A stretch of DNA of 54,904 bases, from positions 1 to 54,904 of the forward strand of contig CAMCVN010000013.1 of assembly GCA_945881845.1 (NCBI GenBank), read 5' to 3'. The translations under genes and the position numbers were made by a program. A model generated the notes under the pieces. It saw nothing but the letters and a program-made list of their open reading frames with translations. It was not told the origin of the DNA and did not search any database. Each line of letters opens with the position of its first letter. Position 1 is the first letter of the stretch. The DNA is from Bifidobacterium breve (GTDB taxonomy: Bacteria > Actinomycetota > Thermoleophilia > Solirubrobacterales > Solirubrobacteraceae). Of the stretch, positions 1 to 10,971 are shown one piece after another.

Positions 1-257
1 TTGCCGCCAGCGCTTACGTCAAGGTAGTCGGCGACCCCTTTGAACTCGCAGAAGGTTGAGCTGGCGTCGGATCGGATCAGTGCTCCGGCGATGAAATCTT
101 CGGCCGGGATGTAGATAACAGGCGGGTGGCTGGTTTCGAGCACGCGCAGTGCGCGGCTGCTGTCGGCGATTAGTTGGCCGCCAAATTCGACCCTTGCTCG
201 CCGCTTACACGGTTCCAGACGCGGCGGCCGCGGATAGTCCCAAACATTCTCGCTCAT
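1..257 (-). CDS. DUF427 family protein, 3' end cut by window edge
   Basis: This frame starts with ATG and runs leftward off the window, so about 85 residues of the N-terminal part are visible. It begins MSENVWDYPRPPRLEP and carries the typical DUF427 core: a VEFGGQLIADS strand pair, RALRVLETSHPP, a YIPAEDF segment and an STFCEFKG motif. DUF427 proteins are small, cytosolic, beta-rich and of unknown biochemical role. The gene is divergent from the DsbA-like gene, with 76 bp between the two starts. That gap holds a small CGGGC/GCCCG hairpin (279-293) and presumably both promoters. The family call is from recognised motifs; function is unknown. Confidence 0.85.
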   Translation of the reverse strand, partial: MSENVWDYPRPPRLEPCKRRARVEFGGQLIADSSRALRVLETSHPPVIYIPAEDFIAGALIRSDASSTFCEFKGVADYLDVSAGG

Positions 258-333
258 AGCTCTACGGAGACTACGAAGCGGGCTTCTTGCCCGATCAGTG
301 CCAGCTTGATTTAGAACCTGCGAGAATGAAGCA

Positions 334-1068
334 ATGAGCACTGCCTATACCCCACCGAACCCAAGTAAGCGTCGCAACGTGATGATCGCTGCCCTCGTAG
401 CGGTCGTCGTTGTTGTTGCCGCGGTGCTGATCCTCGTCAGCTCTGGTGACAGCACTAGTGAAAACGCTGCCCCGGCTGCCAATGCGCCGCTCAGGGGGCT
501 GCAAGAGACGAATGCGATGCTCAAGGGGATCCCCCAAGACGGCAACGCTCTGGGCGAGAAGAACGCGCCGATAACAATGATCGAGTACGCCGATTACCAG
601 TGCCCGTTCTGCCGCGACTACGCGCTTAACACGATGCCGGTCTTGATTAACGATTACGTGCGCACCGGCAAGCTGCGGATGGAGTTCGAGCCGCTGACCT
701 TCATCGGCCCTGACTCTGAGACCGCGGCGCGCGCTGGCGTGGCTGCCGGCCAGCAGAATCTCGAGTGGAACTTCACCCATCTGTTTTTCTTCAATCAGGG
801 CGAGGAGCGCAGCGGCTATGTGACCGACGCTTTCATCGACAAGCTCTACGCCGGTGCCGGCGTCGACGCGGCTAAAGCGAACGCTTATCGCAAGACGCCC
901 GCCGCCGCTGTGCCGATCGCCGAGGCCAGCGCCAATGCACAGAAATATGGTGTTGCTTCAACCCCATCGTTCGTCGTTGGGCCGACCGGAGGCCCCTACA
1001 CGAAGCTTGAGGTTGAGATCAGCAACGCCGACGCCTTCAAGGCAGCGTTCGACGCGCTGCTGAAGTAA
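334..1068 (+). CDS. Membrane-anchored DsbA-like thiol-disulfide oxidoreductase
   Basis: The 244-residue protein has a short basic cytosolic N-terminus (KRRN), one membrane segment at about residues 16-36 and an extracytoplasmic thioredoxin-fold domain. The active site is CPFC (C90/C93), preceded by the IEYADYQ strand, and the cis-proline loop is STPSF near residue 210. Proteins of this type oxidise cysteines in exported proteins. The next gene, 7 bp downstream, encodes a VKOR-type partner that would reoxidise it. That pairing is well established in Actinobacteria and supports an oxidase rather than isomerase role, although the substrate is unknown. The start follows a weak purine stretch (gaatgaag). 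Confidence 0.92.
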   Translation: MSTAYTPPNPSKRRNVMIAALVAVVVVVAAVLILVSSGDSTSENAAPAANAPLRGLQETNAMLKGIPQDGNALGEKNAPITMIEYADYQCPFCRDYALNTMPVLINDYVRTGKLRMEFEPLTFIGPDSETAARAGVAAGQQNLEWNFTHLFFFNQGEERSGYVTDAFIDKLYAGAGVDAAKANAYRKTPAAAVPIAEASANAQKYGVASTPSFVVGPTGGPYTKLEVEISNADAFKAAFDALLK

Positions 1069-1075
1069 GTAGCGA

Positions 1076-1513
1076 GTGCTCGACCGCCGTCTCTATCGAA
1101 CCGCGCTGGTTCTGGCGGTCGTTGGTATCGCGATCGCGGCCTACCTGACCTACGTTCACTACGCCGGGATTGAGCCGGCCTGCAGTACAGGTGGCTGCGA
1201 GGTGGTTCAGACGAGCGAGTGGGCCGACGTCTACGGGCTGCCGGTCGCGCTGCTTGGGCTTTTCGGCTACCTGTCGATCCTCGCTTCGCTGCTGGCTTTG
1301 CGCGGCGACGCGCAGCTCTTTGTCAGCGCCGCGCTCTGCCTCATCGGTTTTCTCTACAGCGCGTATCTCACTTATCAAGAGCTCTTCACGATCAAGGCGA
1401 TCTGCCAGTGGTGCGTCGCCAGTGCTGTGGTCTTGACCCTGCTGGCAATAGTCACGCTCTGGCGGCTGCTTGCCAGTGGCGGCAAACCGACGGAGCCAGC
1501 AGATGTCGGCTGA
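1076..1513 (+). CDS. Vitamin K epoxide reductase (VKOR) family quinone-linked disulfide oxidase
   Basis: This 145-residue integral membrane protein has four predicted membrane helices and the two VKOR cysteine pairs: a loop pair C36/C41 in a CSTGGC motif and the quinone-proximal pair CQWC (C110/C113). Bacterial VKOR homologues reoxidise DsbA-like proteins and pass electrons to quinone, replacing DsbB. Its position directly after a DsbA-like gene fits that role. It starts with GTG seven bases after the DsbA stop. Its last 11 bases overlap the start of aconitase, so the three genes are probably cotranscribed. Confidence 0.93.
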   Translation: MLDRRLYRTALVLAVVGIAIAAYLTYVHYAGIEPACSTGGCEVVQTSEWADVYGLPVALLGLFGYLSILASLLALRGDAQLFVSAALCLIGFLYSAYLTYQELFTIKAICQWCVASAVVLTLLAIVTLWRLLASGGKPTEPADVG

Positions 1514-4136
1514 CAGCTTCGGCGCCCGCTCCACGCTCGAGGTTGGTGGGCACGAGCTGGAGATCTTCCGAGTTGATGCGCTCGGCGAGCGGTTCGACGT
1601 CGCGCGCCTGCCGTTTTCGCTGAAGATTCTGCTCGAAAATCTGCTCCGCAACGAAGGCAAGGGCGACGTCACCGCGGCCGACGTTGAGGCGCTCGCTGGC
1701 TGGGACGCCGCCGCCGATCCGAGTGTTGAGATCGCGTTCAGCCCAGCGCGGGTTCTGATGCAGGACTTCACCGGCGTCCCTTCGGTCGTAGACCTTGCTG
1801 CTATGCGTGACGCCGTTGTTGAACTTGGCGGCGATCCCGCCGCAATCGAGCCGCTGGTTCCGGCCGAGCTCGTGATCGACCACTCGGTCCAAGTTGATTC
1901 ATTTGGCGCGGCCGACTCATTCGCAATCAACGCGCAGCGCGAGTTTGAGCGCAACGGCGAGCGCTACAAGTTCCTGCGCTGGGGGCAGCAAGCCTTTGAG
2001 CGCTTCCGCGTCGTGCCGCCCGACACCGGCATCGTCCATCAGGTCAACCTTGAGTACCTAGCGCGTGTCGTCTGCGTTGAGCACGGACAAGCCTTCCCCG
2101 ACACGCTCGTCGGAACCGACAGCCACACAACGATGGTCAACGGCCTCGGCGTACTCGGCTGGGGAGTGGGGGGGATCGAGGCCGAGGCGGCGATGCTCGA
2201 TCAACCGGTCTCGATGTTAATTCCGCGCGTGCTAGGGGTGCGGCTCGACGGCGCGCTGCCGGAGGGGGCGACCGCCACCGACCTAGTGCTGACCGTCACC
2301 GAGCTGCTGCGTGAGCGCGGCGTCGTCGGCTCGTTCGTTGAGTTCTACGGCCCCGGCATCTCGCAGTTGCCGCTCGCCGACCGTGCCACGCTCGGCAACA
2401 TGAGCCCTGAGTTCGGCTCGACCTGCGCGATCTTCCCGATCGACGCCGAGACGATCCGCTACCTGCGCTTCACAGGTCGCCCCGAAGAGCAGGTTGAAAT
2501 CGTCGAGGCCTACGCGCGCGCTCAAGGCTTCTGGCACGACGCCGACGCGATCGAGCCGGTCTTCTCCGACACAGTTGCGATTGATCTGGGCGACGTTGTT
2601 CCCTCGATCGCCGGCCCGCGCCGACCGCAGGACCGCGTTTCTCTAACCGACGCGCAGGCTGATTACCGCGCCGAGCTTCCAAGCTTTGAGAGCGATATCG
2701 TCGCCGCCGACGACGCCGAGCTGAAGAACGGCGACGTCGTGATCGCGGCGATCACGAGCTGCACCAACACCTCAAACCCGTCGGTGATGATCGCGGCGGG
2801 CTTGCTCGCGAAGAAGGCGCGCGCGCGAGGCTTGACGGTCAAACCGTGGGTCAAGACCTCGCTGGCACCCGGTTCGAAAGTCGTCACCGATTACCTCGTC
2901 CGCGCCGAGCTGCAAGACGAGCTGGACGCGCTTGGCTTCAACCTTGTTGGCTACGGCTGTACAACCTGCATCGGTAACTCCGGGCCGCTGCCCGATGAGG
3001 TCGCCGCGACAGTCCGCGCTAATGGGCTGACGGTCTGCTCGGTGCTATCGGGAAATCGCAACTTTGAAGGCCGCATCAACCCTGATGTGAAGATGAACTA
3101 CCTCGCTTCACCGCCGCTCGTCGTTGCTTACGCCCTCGCAGGCACGATGGACCTTGACCTCACGAGCGACGCGCTTGGTCAGGACAGCGAAGGCAACGAC
3201 GTCTTTCTACGCGATCTTTGGCCAAGTGGCGCCGAGATCGCTGAGACGGTCGAGCATGCGGTTCAGTCCGACATGTTCCGCAAGAGCTACGCGCAGGTTT
3301 ACGACGGCGATGTCAACTGGGCTTCGCTCGAAGCGCCCGCTGGCGACCGCTTCGCCTGGAGCGACGAATCGACTTATGTCCGTCGCCCGCCGTACTTCGA
3401 CGGGATGCCAGCAGAGCCGCTCCCGCTAGGCGACATCGCCGGTGCACGGACCTTGGCGATCCTTGGCGACAGCGTTACGACCGACCACATCTCGCCGGCC
3501 GGTGCGATCAAGCCCGACAGCCCTGCCGGTCTCTACCTGCAGTCGCTCGGCGTGAAACCGGTCGACTTCAACTCCTACGGCGCGCGCCGCGGCAACCACG
3601 AGGTGATGGTGCGCGGGACCTTCGCCAACATTCGTCTGCGCAACCTGCTGGCGCCTGGCACCGAGGGTGGCGTGACGCGCTACCAGCCGGACGGCGCTGA
3701 GATGTCGATCTACGACGCGGCGATGCGGTACGCCGAGGAAGGAACGCCGCTGGTGGTGCTCGGTGGCCGCGAGTACGGCTCCGGATCATCTCGCGACTGG
3801 GCCGCGAAGGGCACCTCGCTACTGGGCGTGCGCGCCGTTATCGCTGAGAGCTTTGAGCGGATTCACCGCTCCAACCTGATCGGGATGGGGGTGCTGGCGT
3901 TGCAGTTCCCAGCCGGCGAGAGTGCCACCTCACTTGGCTTGAAGGGCGACGAGCTGTTTGAGATCAGCGGCGTCGCCGAGGCACTCAACTCAGGGCAGAT
4001 GCCAACCGTGGCGATCGTCACGGCCGGTGAGATCCAGTTCGAAGCGGTTGTCAGGATCGACACGCCGAAAGAGGCCGATTACTTCCGCCACGGCGGAATC
4101 CTGCCGTACGTGCTGCGTCAGCTCGCTTCGCGCTGA
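1503..4136 (+). CDS. acnA: Aconitate hydratase AcnA (IRP1-type)
   Basis: Aconitase interconverts citrate and isocitrate through a [4Fe-4S] cluster in the TCA cycle. The protein is 877 residues from the ATG I chose, where the family's usual N-terminus ([13 protein letters not shown]) begins. An upstream in-frame ATG would add 11 residues lying inside the VKOR gene. The three cluster cysteines are visible: C420 in [11 protein letters not shown] and C486/C489 in [12 protein letters not shown]. The C-terminal swivel domain ([13 protein letters not shown], and [13 protein letters not shown] with the substrate-binding serines and arginine) is complete. The 11-nt overlap with VKOR suggests translational coupling. 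The 3' end overlaps the convergent metX by 19 nt. Confidence 0.97.
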   Translation: MSADSFGARSTLEVGGHELEIFRVDALGERFDVARLPFSLKILLENLLRNEGKGDVTAADVEALAGWDAAADPSVEIAFSPARVLMQDFTGVPSVVDLAAMRDAVVELGGDPAAIEPLVPAELVIDHSVQVDSFGAADSFAINAQREFERNGERYKFLRWGQQAFERFRVVPPDTGIVHQVNLEYLARVVCVEHGQAFPDTLVGTDSHTTMVNGLGVLGWGVGGIEAEAAMLDQPVSMLIPRVLGVRLDGALPEGATATDLVLTVTELLRERGVVGSFVEFYGPGISQLPLADRATLGNMSPEFGSTCAIFPIDAETIRYLRFTGRPEEQVEIVEAYARAQGFWHDADAIEPVFSDTVAIDLGDVVPSIAGPRRPQDRVSLTDAQADYRAELPSFESDIVAADDAELKNGDVVIAAITSCTNTSNPSVMIAAGLLAKKARARGLTVKPWVKTSLAPGSKVVTDYLVRAELQDELDALGFNLVGYGCTTCIGNSGPLPDEVAATVRANGLTVCSVLSGNRNFEGRINPDVKMNYLASPPLVVAYALAGTMDLDLTSDALGQDSEGNDVFLRDLWPSGAEIAETVEHAVQSDMFRKSYAQVYDGDVNWASLEAPAGDRFAWSDESTYVRRPPYFDGMPAEPLPLGDIAGARTLAILGDSVTTDHISPAGAIKPDSPAGLYLQSLGVKPVDFNSYGARRGNHEVMVRGTFANIRLRNLLAPGTEGGVTRYQPDGAEMSIYDAAMRYAEEGTPLVVLGGREYGSGSSRDWAAKGTSLLGVRAVIAESFERIHRSNLIGMGVLALQFPAGESATSLGLKGDELFEISGVAEALNSGQMPTVAIVTAGEIQFEAVVRIDTPKEADYFRHGGILPYVLRQLASR

Positions 4137-5242
4137 AGGAACTGCGCGAGCGCTTCGTGGTACTCCGGTACGTCGAGCAGGAATGAGTCGTGACCCCACG
4201 GGGATTCGACATCGGTGTGACTGGCATTTAGCTGCCGCGCCTTCAGCTCGCTGACAATTCGCTCTGAGTGAGGCGAGGCGAAGCGCCAGTCGCTACTGAA
4301 TGAGATCGCGAGGAACTCTGTCGGGTTACCGCGCAGCTTCTTATCGATCTCGTCTTCGTCGAACGGAGTGAAGTAATCCATTGTGCGCGTCAGGTAGAGA
4401 TAGGTCAACGCGTCGAAGCGGCTGAGGAAGCTGGCGCCCTGGTGGTGGAGGTAGTGCTCGACCTCAAAGTCCGGCCCCAGTCCGGGCTCGGTTCCCTCGA
4501 TTCGGCGTGCACGGCCAAACTTGTGCGCGAAGGACTCCTCCGACAGATAGGTGATGTGGGCCATCATCCGCGCTACGGCGAGGCCGATGTTCGGCCCGCG
4601 GCCGCTCTCGTGGTAGCGGCCACCTTGGAAATCTGGGTCGCGCATGATCGCTTCGCGGGCCACGGTCGAGAAGGCGATGTTCATCGCGCTTAGCTCGGCG
4701 CTGGCGCAGATCACTGCGCAGCGCTCCATCGCCAGCGGGAAGTCGATCGCCCATTGCAGCGCTTGCATGCCGCCGAGTGAGCCGCCGAGCGCAGCGTGTA
4801 GCTGTTCGATTTCGAGCTTCTCCAAGAGGCGCCGGTGAACCGTGTTTAGGTCGCGGACGCTGAACATCGGGAACTCAAGGCCGTAGCGCTGGCCGGTGGC
4901 AGGGTTGATCGACGACGGGCCTGTCGTTCCCTGGCAGCCGCCAAGCAGGTTCGGCGAGATGACGAAGAACTGGTCGGTGTCGATCGGCTTACCGGGGCCG
5001 ATCAGCCGGTCCCACCAGCCGCGCCGCTCCGAATCGCCGTGGTGGCCGGCAGCGTGCGCGTCGCCGGTCAGCGCGTGGCAAACGAAGACCGCATTGTCGC
5101 GGTCTTCACTCAGCTCACCGTAAGTCTCGTAGGCAACCTCGACCGGCCCGAGCGCGGCGCCGGATTCAAGAACGAGCGGTTCTTCTTCCGTGAAGCAGAC
5201 GACCGATTCGGTCTTGACCTCGCCGAGGCCGCCTGCTTCCAC
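4118..5242 (-). CDS. metX: Homoserine O-acyltransferase (MetX)
   Basis: This 374-residue alpha/beta-hydrolase-fold enzyme activates homoserine by O-acylation at the start of methionine synthesis. The nucleophile is S155 in GGSLGGMQ, and the acid and base fit D318 (SSDW) and H351 (WGHDSF) near the C-terminus. The [10 protein letters not shown] oxyanion region and the [12 protein letters not shown] segment are typical of MetX. MetX proteins use acetyl- or succinyl-CoA, and I cannot decide which from the sequence, although the neighbouring metY argues for acetyl. It lies 13 bp downstream of metY on the same strand and overlaps the 3' end of acnA by 19 nt. Confidence 0.95.
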   Translation of the reverse strand: MEAGGLGEVKTESVVCFTEEEPLVLESGAALGPVEVAYETYGELSEDRDNAVFVCHALTGDAHAAGHHGDSERRGWWDRLIGPGKPIDTDQFFVISPNLLGGCQGTTGPSSINPATGQRYGLEFPMFSVRDLNTVHRRLLEKLEIEQLHAALGGSLGGMQALQWAIDFPLAMERCAVICASAELSAMNIAFSTVAREAIMRDPDFQGGRYHESGRGPNIGLAVARMMAHITYLSEESFAHKFGRARRIEGTEPGLGPDFEVEHYLHHQGASFLSRFDALTYLYLTRTMDYFTPFDEDEIDKKLRGNPTEFLAISFSSDWRFASPHSERIVSELKARQLNASHTDVESPWGHDSFLLDVPEYHEALAQFLQREAS

Positions 5243-5255
5243 GGTGTATGGCTCC

Positions 5256-6560
5256 TTAAGCGGTAGCGGCTGCGCGCGACTTCGCGAGCGCCTGGTCGAT
5301 GTCGCCGAGGATGTCGTCGATGTTCTCGATCCCGACCGAAAGACGGACCGTCTCTTGCGTCACACCGGCAGCGGCCTGCTCGTCGGCATTGAGCTGCGAG
5401 TGTGTCGTTGAAGCGGGGTGGATCGCCAGCGACTTTGCGTCTCCAATGTTGGCAAGGTGGCTGAAGAGCTCAAGGCCCTCAATGAAACTCTTGCCGGCGT
5501 CGAGGCCGCCCTTTAGTCCGAATGTCACGAGCGCACCGTAACCGCCGGTCAGGACTTTGTCTGCAACTTCCTTGTACGGGCTCGATTCGAGGCCTGGGTA
5601 GTAGACCCATGCGACGTCCTCGTGCGCGTCCAGATGCTCGGCGACAGCCTTGGCATTCGAATTGTGGCGCTCCATCCGCAGCGGCAGCGTTTCGACGCCT
5701 TGGAGGATGAGGAACGAGTTAAACGGCGAGAGCGCGGCGCCGGTGTTACGCAGCAGCACCGTGCGCACGCGGCCGATGTAGGCCGCTGGCCCGAGCGCGT
5801 CGGCCCAGACAACACCGTGGTAGCTGGGGTCAGGCCCAACGAGAATCTTGAACTTCTCTGGCTGCGAGCTCCAGTCGAAGTTGCCGGAATCGATCACGAT
5901 GCCGCCGATCGAGGTGCCGTGGCCGCCGATGAACTTCGTCAGCGAGTGAACGATGATGTCGACGCCCTGATCAAAGAGCCGCGCGCCGACCGGCGTTGCG
6001 ACCGTGTTGTCGATGATCAGTGGCACGCCAACGCTGTGAGCTGCCTCTGCCCAGGCGGGGATGTCGAGCACGTTTAGGCGCGGGTTGCCGATCGTCTCGC
6101 CGAAGACGGCCTTCGTCCGCTCGTCGGCTGCTGCGGCTACCGCGGCCGGGTCACCGGCGTCGACCCAGCGAACCTCAATCCCGTACTGGGGCAGCGTGTG
6201 GGCGAAGAGGTTGTAGGTGCCGCCGTAGATCTGGCTGACGGAGATGATGTTGTCGCCGGCCTGAGCGATGTTGAGGACCGAGTAGGTGACTGCAGCCTGG
6301 CCGGAGGCGACGGCCACCGCGCCGATGCCGCCTTCGAGGTCGGTTAGGCGCTGCTCGAGCACGCCCGAAGTCGGGTTCATGATCCGCGTGTAGATGTTGC
6401 CCGGAACCGCTAGCGCGAAGAGGTCGGCTGCGTGCTGGGTGTCATCGAAGACGTAGGAGGTTGTCTGGTAGATCGGGACGGCGCGTGCGTTGGTCGTCGG
6501 GTCCGGCTCCTGGCCTCCGTGGAGGGCGATTGTTTCTGGGCGCTGGGATGGCTCTGACAT
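5256..6560 (-). CDS. metY: O-acetylhomoserine sulfhydrylase (MetY), PLP enzyme
   Basis: The 434-residue protein belongs to the Cys/Met-metabolism PLP enzyme family and matches the O-acetylhomoserine aminocarboxypropyltransferase branch in length and motifs. It starts with the [12 protein letters not shown] segment, has YQTTSYVF, and carries the PLP lysine K209 in [10 protein letters not shown] with the ring-binding aspartate D184 in IIDNT. The reaction is O-acetylhomoserine plus sulfide to homocysteine (direct sulfhydrylation). It is the first gene of a metY-metX pair read leftward. Its Shine-Dalgarno AAGGAG lies inside one copy of a 16-bp repeat described separately. Confidence 0.95.
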   Translation of the reverse strand: MSEPSQRPETIALHGGQEPDPTTNARAVPIYQTTSYVFDDTQHAADLFALAVPGNIYTRIMNPTSGVLEQRLTDLEGGIGAVAVASGQAAVTYSVLNIAQAGDNIISVSQIYGGTYNLFAHTLPQYGIEVRWVDAGDPAAVAAAADERTKAVFGETIGNPRLNVLDIPAWAEAAHSVGVPLIIDNTVATPVGARLFDQGVDIIVHSLTKFIGGHGTSIGGIVIDSGNFDWSSQPEKFKILVGPDPSYHGVVWADALGPAAYIGRVRTVLLRNTGAALSPFNSFLILQGVETLPLRMERHNSNAKAVAEHLDAHEDVAWVYYPGLESSPYKEVADKVLTGGYGALVTFGLKGGLDAGKSFIEGLELFSHLANIGDAKSLAIHPASTTHSQLNADEQAAAGVTQETVRLSVGIENIDDILGDIDQALAKSRAAATA

Positions 6561-6670
6561 TTCGGTATTAGCTCCTTATTGCGGACGGGGAGATAAAATA
6601 GCGTAAATCCGACTGGATTAGCACCTTATTGCTCTGAGGGCGCCCTGTTGGCTCCATTGTGCCTTATTCG
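6561..6670 (-). promoter_or_regulatory. metYX leader, candidate cis-regulatory RNA of unassigned class
   Basis: Read on the minus strand, the leader contains GCAATAAGGTGCTAAT followed by a small hairpin (AATCC-agtc-GGATT). After an AT-rich stretch comes a second near-copy, GCAATAAGGAGCTAAT, which includes the ribosome binding site of metY. The piece GGTGCTAATCC resembles the J3/4 element of SAM-I riboswitches, and a GGC..AATG.AGCC string sits just upstream. However, the diagnostic kink-turn block (GAGGGA) and the P1 stem are not visible. I therefore call it a possible methionine-responsive leader only. No covariance search was possible here. Confidence 0.35.
6567..6632. repeat. 16-bp direct repeat, copies exactly 50 bp apart
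   Basis: On the plus strand ATTAGCTCCTTATTGC (6567-6582) recurs as ATTAGCACCTTATTGC (6617-6632), one mismatch in 16. A third partial match, CCTTATT, is at 6662-6668. One copy covers the metY ribosome binding site, so the repeat could be an operator or an RNA switching element, or just a local duplication. Confidence 0.8.
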
Positions 6671-6707
6671 GGACTCTGCGGTCGGTCGGTCGCTAGGCTC
6701 GCTAGCG

Positions 6708-7766
6708 ATGACTATCCCTCCTGTTCTGAACAACCTTCTGACTGCTCACGGCCCGTCCGGCTATGAGACGACCCCCGCCGCCGTCTGGCGCGATGCCGCC
6801 GCCGTTTTCTCGGCCTCCGTCGAAGCCGACGTGATGGGCAGCTCGACCGCCCGCGTTGCCGCGACTGGCGCAGGCCCGTCGCTGGCGATCGTCGGCCACA
6901 TCGATGAGATCGGCTTGATCGTCACGCACATCGAAGAGTCAGGCTTCCTCCGCTTCACCGGTGTCGGCGGCTGGGACGCACAGGTCTTGGTTGGCCAGCG
7001 CGTAGCTGTCGCGACCCGTGACGGTGTTTTGCCGGGAGTAGTCGGCAAGAAGCCGATTCACCTGCTCGACGCCGACGACCGTAAGAAGGTGCCGGAGATG
7101 AAAGCGATGCACATCGACATTGGTGCCGTCGACGGCGAGGCGGCCAACAAGCTGGTGCGCGTCGGTGACGTTGCCGTGATTGCTGGAGATCCGGTCGAGC
7201 TGCAGAGCGGCCGCGTCGCATCGCGCTCAATGGATAACCGTCTTGGCTGTTACGTCGCCTACGAAGCGGCGAGGCTCGTCGCCGAGGCCGGTGGAGCGGC
7301 TGGCGAAGTGATCGCTGTCGCGGCAGTTCAGGAAGAGACAGGCTTCGGTGGCTCGACGACGATCGCCCACTCGCTCGAGCCGGGCCTCGCGATTGCCGTT
7401 GACGTAACCCACGCGACCGATGCCCCAGGGATCGATGAGAACCAGCTCGGCAAGCATCATTTTGGCAGCGGCCCCGTGATTGAGCGTGGCACCAGTCTGC
7501 ACCCGCTGATCTCCGAGCTGCTGATCGAAGCAGCCGAGGCCGAGAAGATTCCCTACACGCTCGCGGCCTCCGGTCGCCACACCGGCACCGATGCCGACGC
7601 GATCTACCGTTCGCGCGGCGGAGTGCCGACCGGGCTCGTCTCAGTTCCGCTGCGCTACATGCACTCTCCCGTTGAGGTCGTTCAGCTCGATGACGTGGAG
7701 AACACGGCCAAGCTGCTCGCAGCCTTCGCGCTGCGGCTCCCTGCCGACGTGTCGTTTAAGCGCTAA
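6708..7766 (+). CDS. M42 family metallo-aminopeptidase
   Basis: This 352-residue cytosolic enzyme matches the M42 glutamyl-aminopeptidase/TET family of dinuclear metal aminopeptidases. The metal and catalytic residues are all identifiable: H64 and D66 (GHIDEIG), D176 (SMDNRLGC), the E209/E210 pair (VQEETGFGGS), D232 (AVDVTHATD) and H319 (RYMHSPVE). I start at the ATG giving MTIPPVLNNLLTAHGPSGYE, the conserved M42 N-terminus. A TTG 60 bp upstream would add residues unlike the family and run into the metY leader. The HAD gene follows 8 bp downstream. The cellular substrate is unknown; peptide trimming is the general family role. Confidence 0.92.
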   Translation: MTIPPVLNNLLTAHGPSGYETTPAAVWRDAAAVFSASVEADVMGSSTARVAATGAGPSLAIVGHIDEIGLIVTHIEESGFLRFTGVGGWDAQVLVGQRVAVATRDGVLPGVVGKKPIHLLDADDRKKVPEMKAMHIDIGAVDGEAANKLVRVGDVAVIAGDPVELQSGRVASRSMDNRLGCYVAYEAARLVAEAGGAAGEVIAVAAVQEETGFGGSTTIAHSLEPGLAIAVDVTHATDAPGIDENQLGKHHFGSGPVIERGTSLHPLISELLIEAAEAEKIPYTLAASGRHTGTDADAIYRSRGGVPTGLVSVPLRYMHSPVEVVQLDDVENTAKLLAAFALRLPADVSFKR

Positions 7767-7774
7767 GCGCACCG

Positions 7775-8470
7775 TTGCTGCTGCTCTTTGACATCGACGG
7801 AACGCTGCTCGTCAAGGGCGCCGACGCGCACGCCGCAGCCGTCGTAGCTGCGCTCTGCGAAGTCTGGGAGGTCGAACCGCCACCGCGCGCACACGGGATA
7901 GAAGCCGCTGGCCGCACCGATCAGGCGATCGCGCGCGACATCCTCGAGCTTGCCGGCGTTCCCGCTGAGGAGTTCGACCGGCGCCGTGACGAGTTCATCG
8001 TCGCCACGGCCAGCCACTACGAGCGACTTGTGCCGGATGATCTCAGCGATCGCTTGGCGCCGCACGCAACCGACGTGCTCGCAGGGGTCACCGGGCATCC
8101 CAGCTACCACTGCTCGCTCGTGACCGGCAACATCCAGCAGGTTGCACGATTGAAACTCGGCGCCGCCGGAATTCTCTACCCGTTTGCCGAGGGGCAAGGC
8201 GGGTTCGGATCCGATTCCGACGACCGCAACGATCTGCCGCCGATCGCGCGGATGCGCGCCGGCCAGCTTTGGAACGGCGGCGATGCCTGGCCTGCCGAGA
8301 GAACGGTCGTGATCGGCGACACCCCGCGCGATATCGCCTGCGCCCGCGCCGACGGTGCGCTCGTGGTGGCGGTCGCGACCGGCCCGTTCGCGGCCGATCA
8401 GTTGGCAGAGGCCGACGTCGTGCTCGAAGATCTACGCGAGCTTGACGCCGCGCTGGCGTCGCTGAGCTAG
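7775..8470 (+). CDS. HAD-superfamily hydrolase (phosphoglycolate phosphatase-like)
   Basis: The 231-residue protein opens with the HAD motif I FDIDGTL (D6 nucleophile, D8 acid/base). It has a helical cap, motif II in SLVTGN and motif IV in VIGDTPRDIACARADG. This pattern fits subfamily IA phosphatases such as phosphoglycolate or pyrophosphate phosphatases, but the substrate cannot be read from sequence. The start is a TTG, because no ATG or GTG lies upstream before the M42 stop and the fold begins immediately. Its stop overlaps that of the convergent FrnE-like gene in a shared CTAG. Confidence 0.87.
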   Translation: MLLLFDIDGTLLVKGADAHAAAVVAALCEVWEVEPPPRAHGIEAAGRTDQAIARDILELAGVPAEEFDRRRDEFIVATASHYERLVPDDLSDRLAPHATDVLAGVTGHPSYHCSLVTGNIQQVARLKLGAAGILYPFAEGQGGFGSDSDDRNDLPPIARMRAGQLWNGGDAWPAERTVVIGDTPRDIACARADGALVVAVATGPFAADQLAEADVVLEDLRELDAALASLS

Positions 8471-9300
8471 AGCGACCAGTAGGAGTCGGCGCCGACGTCG
8501 CGGCGCTGCGCAACTTCGGCCAGAGCGGTAGCGGCCTCGTCGTGCTCGATCCCCATCACAACGGCTACCTCGCGCGTTGCCAGCGGCTCGGCGGCCCACT
8601 CGAGCACTTCGCTGACGTTCTCCGGCTCTTCGCGGCGCGGAGCATTCGGAGCAAGGTTGGCGAGCGCAACGTCATAAGCCGGCCACGGTTGGAAGCCGGG
8701 GATGGCGATCGGCTCGCCGCCGTCGACGCTGATCTCGTACGAGGGGCAGGTGTAGCGGCGGCCGCCTTCCCAGTCGGCGAGTCGCGCGCCGAGCACAAGC
8801 GCTGCGGGGAGTGGGTGGCGGGCGCGATCCATGTCCGAGGCCAGCGCGTCGAGCGTGGCTTGCTCCTGCGACCACAGCTCAAGGTCGTGGGCGTCGATAT
8901 CGGCATCGCCGGCCGCAGCAGCGATCGTCGCTTGCTCGTCGATCAGCTCGCCGGCAAAGCCACGAACCTGAATGGCGCGCAGCAGTGTCTGCTGGTGCCC
9001 GGGCGCGTTGAGTCGCGCGGCGACGACTGCACGGCAGGCCGGCATCGTGGCTGTCAGACGCTCCCGCTCGCTGCTATCGATTGGCATCCCGTGCGCCTTC
9101 GCGATCTTCGCGCCGCCGGCCGCCATCATCGCCGTCGTAATTCCCCTGGCCTCAAACTCGGCCGGGTCTTCTGCGAGGCCGACCATCACGAGCTCCCAGG
9201 CAGCGTGGTCGCCGTAGAGCCATTCGATCTTGCGACGGAACGGCTCGGCCGAGAAGGCCCACGGGCAACCTGGGTCGGTGAAGAGTGAGATCTCTAGCAT
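8467..9300 (-). CDS. DsbA-family (FrnE / HCCA-isomerase-like) protein
   Basis: This 277-residue protein starts LEISLFTDPGCPWAFSAEP, the thioredoxin-fold strand followed by a CPWA motif. Only C12 of the usual CxxC is present, as in many FrnE/2-hydroxychromene-isomerase-like DsbA members. A helical insertion (TMPACRAVVAARL) and a C-terminal helical extension follow. It has no signal peptide, so it should act in the cytosol, possibly as a glutathione- or mycothiol-linked redox enzyme (inference). It lies 11 bp downstream of the ABC-F gene. The ATG at 9300 is preferred over upstream starts that would add an arginine-rich tail running into the ABC-F gene. Confidence 0.85.
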   Translation of the reverse strand: MLEISLFTDPGCPWAFSAEPFRRKIEWLYGDHAAWELVMVGLAEDPAEFEARGITTAMMAAGGAKIAKAHGMPIDSSERERLTATMPACRAVVAARLNAPGHQQTLLRAIQVRGFAGELIDEQATIAAAAGDADIDAHDLELWSQEQATLDALASDMDRARHPLPAALVLGARLADWEGGRRYTCPSYEISVDGGEPIAIPGFQPWPAYDVALANLAPNAPRREEPENVSEVLEWAAEPLATREVAVVMGIEHDEAATALAEVAQRRDVGADSYWSL

Positions 9301-9311
9301 CGCGACTGGGG

Positions 9312-10967
<1,656 letters not shown>

Positions 10968-10971
10968 TCCG

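Noticed and set aside
1037-1954. 305-codon minus-strand open frame opposite VKOR and aconitase
   Set aside because: Low-complexity Ser/Ala/Arg composition and full overlap with VKOR and aconitase indicate a shadow frame.
6561-6670. metY leader as a canonical SAM-I or SAM-IV riboswitch
   Set aside because: Only the GGTGCTAATCC piece and a GGC..AATG.AGCC string resemble SAM-I. The kink-turn GAGGGA block, P1 pairing and the SAM-IV core are not visible, so I kept it as an unassigned candidate.
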